Shown here in pieces: positions 7,064 to 8,708 of a DNA stretch of 8,708 nucleotides. Under the pieces are notes generated by a model. The model was not told the origin of the DNA, did no database searches, and was given only the letters and a program-made list of their open reading frames with translations. The translations under genes and the position numbers were made by a program. The stretch is from Pseudomonadota bacterium (lineage in GTDB: Bacteria > Pseudomonadota > Gammaproteobacteria > Burkholderiales > Burkholderiaceae_D), in assembly GCA_023435945.1 (NCBI GenBank), contig JAEZLB010000394.1, positions 1 through 8,708 of the forward strand, read 5' to 3'. The first letter of the stretch is position 1. Each line of letters begins with the position of its first letter.

Positions 7064-7855
7064 ATGGCATTTCTGCAAGGCAAAAAAATCCTTCTTACCG
7101 GTTTGCTATCGAACCGTTCCATCGCTTACGGTATTGCCAAGGCGTGCCATCGCGAAGGTGCCGAGCTGGCCTTTACTTACGTTGGCGAACGTTTCAAGGA
7201 TCGCATCTCGGAATTCGCCAAGGAATTCGACAGCGAACTGGTGTTTGAATGCGACGTATCCAGCGATGAACAAATTACCCAGCTGTTCCAAGACCTGGGC
7301 AAATCCTGGAGCCAGCTGGACGGCCTGGTGCACGCCATCGGTTTCGCACCGCGCGAAGCGATTGCCGGCGATTTCCTCGAAGGCATCTCCCGCGAAGGCT
7401 TCCGCATCGCCCATGACATTTCCGCCTACAGCTTCCCGGCCATGGCCAAGGCAGCCCGCCCCATGCTGAGCCCGGATGCGTCGCTGCTGACCCTGAGCTA
7501 TCTCGGTGCGATGCGCGCCCTGCCCAGCTATAACACCATGGGCCTGGCCAAGGCATCGCTGGAAGCCAGCGTGCGCTACATGGCTGCTACGCTTGGTCCG
7601 CAGGGTGTGCGCGTGAACGGCATTTCCGCCGGCCCGATCAAGACCCTGGCTGCCAGCGGCATCAAGGATTTCGGCAAGATCCTGAATTTCGTCAAGAACA
7701 ATGCGCCGCTGCGCCGCAATGTAACGATCGAAGAAGTCGGCAATACCGCCGCTTTCCTGTTGTCCAACCTGTCCAGCGGCATTACCGGCGAGATCACTTA
7801 TGTCGATGGCGGCTTCTCCCATGTCGTGCCCGGCATGGAGGAAGAACAAGCTTAA
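7064..7855 (+). CDS. fabI: Enoyl-[acyl-carrier-protein] reductase (NADH), FabI
   Basis: FabI reduces the trans-2 double bond of enoyl-ACP, the last step of each elongation round of type II fatty acid synthesis in the cytosol. The 263 residues (E. coli 262) begin with the nucleotide-binding [18 protein letters not shown] (10-27), where the glycine pattern is that of FabI rather than ordinary short-chain dehydrogenases. The catalytic residues Tyr146, Tyr156 and Lys163 fall at exactly the E. coli numbers, in [36 protein letters not shown] (185-200) is the substrate-loop region. Gly93, Met159 and Phe203, sites of triclosan-resistance changes in E. coli, are the sensitive-type residues. The start ATG has GGAG five bases upstream. 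It is transcribed divergently from yejA and appears to be a single-gene unit, ended by a hairpin at 7869-7895. No defects are seen. Confidence 0.97.
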   Translation: MAFLQGKKILLTGLLSNRSIAYGIAKACHREGAELAFTYVGERFKDRISEFAKEFDSELVFECDVSSDEQITQLFQDLGKSWSQLDGLVHAIGFAPREAIAGDFLEGISREGFRIAHDISAYSFPAMAKAARPMLSPDASLLTLSYLGAMRALPSYNTMGLAKASLEASVRYMAATLGPQGVRVNGISAGPIKTLAASGIKDFGKILNFVKNNAPLRRNVTIEEVGNTAAFLLSNLSSGITGEITYVDGGFSHVVPGMEEEQA

Positions 7856-7868
7856 TCTTTGCAACACT

Positions 7869-7895
7869 TGCCGGATGCGCAATGCGTATCCGGCA
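7869..7895 (+). terminator. Hairpin after fabI, possible terminator or REP-like element
   Basis: TGCCGGATGCG (7869-7879) and CGTATCCGGCA (7885-7895) form an 11-base-pair stem with one G-T pair and a five-base loop, beginning 14 bases after the fabI stop codon. No clear T run follows, so as an intrinsic terminator it would be weak. The left arm resembles the head of enterobacterial REP elements, which may be chance. Confidence 0.5.
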
Positions 7896-7927
7896 TTGCC
7901 AACGTTTATTCAAACTTGAAATAAATC

Positions 7928-7956
7928 AAGCAGGAAACTGCTTAACACGCTATAAT
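7928..7956 (+). promoter_or_regulatory. Consensus -10 box with adjoining palindrome, upstream of the helicase gene
   Basis: A perfect TATAAT lies at 7951-7956. No recognisable -35 hexamer is found at 16-19 bases. Instead, a perfect inverted repeat AAGCAG-GAAA-CTGCTT occupies 7928-7943, where a -35 box and spacer would be. It could be an operator for a regulator or the end of the fabI transcript. Transcription would begin near 7963. Confidence 0.45.
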
Positions 7957-7962
7957 GCGGCC

Positions 7963-8206
7963 TGCGCTGCAATTTGCAGCCCACGTAGTATCAAGCAGCA
8001 CCGCAAACCTTCTGCATTTACGAAAAGCCCTCCCGCCTTCTGGTGTCATTGTCACACCGTCCCGGCGCAAAGCTTTGTGCCGAAACCTTTCTGAACCGGT
8101 TTCTTTTTTGGTTTCATTGCCGTTCCGTTGGTTAGCGTTGCATTTCTTGCGCGTCATGATGTCCTCACGAGGGATGCATGGAGCGCTGATTTCACGAAAG
8201 TAAATA
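7963..8206 (+). promoter_or_regulatory. Long structured leader of the DEAD-box helicase gene
   Basis: If transcription starts after the TATAAT box, about 244 bases precede the helicase start. The leader holds several possible hairpins: GCTGC/GCAGC (7966-7980), GGTGT/ACACC (8042-8058), an eight-pair stem at 8063-8082, and GAAACC/GGTTTC (8082-8103) followed by six T. Long leaders are known for some DEAD-box helicase genes, such as E. coli deaD, where expression responds to cold. A similar role here is inference. A 15-codon open frame (8156-8203, beginning ATGATG) ends three bases before the helicase ATG but has no ribosome binding site. Confidence 0.45.
8063..8109 (+). terminator. Terminator-like hairpins with T6 inside the helicase leader
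   Basis: CGGCGCAA and TTGTGCCG (8063-8070 with 8075-8082) form a stem with one G-T pair around an AGCT loop. GAAACC and GGTTTC (8082-8087 with 8098-8103) form a second, weaker stem that ends directly at six T (8104-8109). The two stems share base 8082. It could end a short RNA of about 147 bases begun at the TATAAT promoter, or act as an attenuator. Helicase expression would then require readthrough, as no separate promoter was spotted between the T run and the start codon. Confidence 0.4.
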
Positions 8207-8708
8207 ATGACATTTGAAGCATTAGGATTACACGCGTCCGTACTCAAAGCCCTCGAAGCCGCTGGTTATACTGCCCCTACCCCTGTGCAGGCCCAGGCGG
8301 TACCTGCTGGTATTGAGGGTCGTGATTTGCTGGTTTCTTCGCAAACCGGCTCCGGTAAGACCGCAGCCTTCATGCTGCCCGCCCTGCACAAATTCGACTC
8401 TCTTCCAGAACAGGCTCCAGCCGGCGGCAAAACACCTAATCAAAGCGCTCAATCCGCACGTTCACGCGGTGATCGTCCTCGTTTCAAGGCTGCCCAGCCC
8501 AAAATGCTGGTGTTGACCCCGACCCGCGAACTCGCGCTGCAAGTCACCGAAGCGACCGACAAGTACGGCACCTTCATGCGTCGTATCAAGGCTGTGTCCA
8601 TCCTCGGCGGCATGCCCTATCCTAAACAGATGCAACTGCTGTCGCGCAATCCGGAAATCCTGGTTGCCACGCCGGGCCGCCTGATCGACCACATGGAATC
8701 GGGCAAGA
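8207..8708 (+). CDS. DEAD-box ATP-dependent RNA helicase, N-terminal part (cut by window edge)
   Basis: The open frame starts at ATG 8207 and runs off the right edge, giving 167 residues. Visible motifs in order are the Q motif (F3 and PTPVQAQAVP, 24-33), motif I SQTGSGKT (45-52), motif Ia PTRELA (105-110), the GG motif (134-135) and motif Ib TPGRL (155-159). The DEAD motif itself would lie just past the edge. It most resembles RhlE-type helicases, which unwind short RNA duplexes in ribosome assembly and RNA decay; the exact subfamily cannot be settled from this part. Between motifs I and Ia is a polar insert rich in Gln, Ser, Arg and Pro (about 64-98), longer than in E. coli RhlE. An in-frame TAA at 8201-8203 excludes a longer start. 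The ribosome binding site is weak (GAAAG, six bases upstream), in keeping with regulation through the leader. Confidence 0.92.
   Translation, partial: MTFEALGLHASVLKALEAAGYTAPTPVQAQAVPAGIEGRDLLVSSQTGSGKTAAFMLPALHKFDSLPEQAPAGGKTPNQSAQSARSRGDRPRFKAAQPKMLVLTPTRELALQVTEATDKYGTFMRRIKAVSILGGMPYPKQMQLLSRNPEILVATPGRLIDHMESGK

Noticed and set aside
7106..7882. A 258-codon minus-strand open frame opposite fabI
   Set aside because: It is a mirror of the intact fabI reading frame, with no ribosome binding site or recognisable domain.
7955..8203. An 82-codon plus-strand frame filling the helicase leader
   Set aside because: Its ATG lies inside the TATAAT box, so it would not be on the transcript, and there is no ribosome binding site.

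Overview
The window looks like chromosomal DNA of a betaproteobacterium, most likely of the Oxalobacteraceae (Herminiimonas/Janthinobacterium-like). I infer this from the protein flavour and the gene set; no search was run. The coding part is fairly GC-rich. The first ~950 bases look more AT-rich and are poorly conserved in character.

Layout. (1) Bases 1-950, all minus strand: a broken gene fragment at the left edge with a likely one-base frameshift in a run of five C; an unrecognised 110-residue protein with a strong ribosome binding site; then ~360 bases without a convincing gene but with inverted repeats, one resembling a terminator. (2) Bases 959-6781, minus strand: a five-gene transcription unit in the order yejA, yejB, yejE, yejF, DUF3565 gene. 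The first four encode a peptide-type ABC importer: periplasmic binding protein, two membrane permeases and a tandem-domain ATPase. yejB/yejE and yejE/yejF overlap by ATGA, and the DUF3565 gene starts 8 bases after the yejF stop. (3) Bases 6782-7063: a divergent promoter region. (4) Bases 7064-7855, plus strand: fabI, the enoyl-ACP reductase of fatty acid synthesis, intact. (5) Bases 7856-8206: a hairpin after fabI, a TATAAT box, and a ~245-base leader with a terminator-like hairpin plus T6. (6) From 8207 to the right edge: the N-terminal part of a DEAD-box RNA helicase, cut by the window.

The most notable observation is that yejF is interrupted by one in-frame amber codon at 2509-2511, exactly where the Q-loop glutamine of the first ATPase domain should be (MIF-stop-EP instead of MIFQEP). 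Everything downstream is intact and in frame, so this is a single C-to-T change, a sequencing error, or a site tolerated by readthrough or re-initiation. A Shine-Dalgarno-like AGGA and an in-frame ATG follow the stop at once. The second notable item is the helicase leader, where one GAAACC segment could pair with either of two GGTTTC copies flanking a T6 tract, suggesting attenuation or a small RNA.

I see no CRISPR array, insertion sequence, tRNA, rRNA or defence system here, and no clearly new multi-gene system. Most of the window is ordinary core genome.
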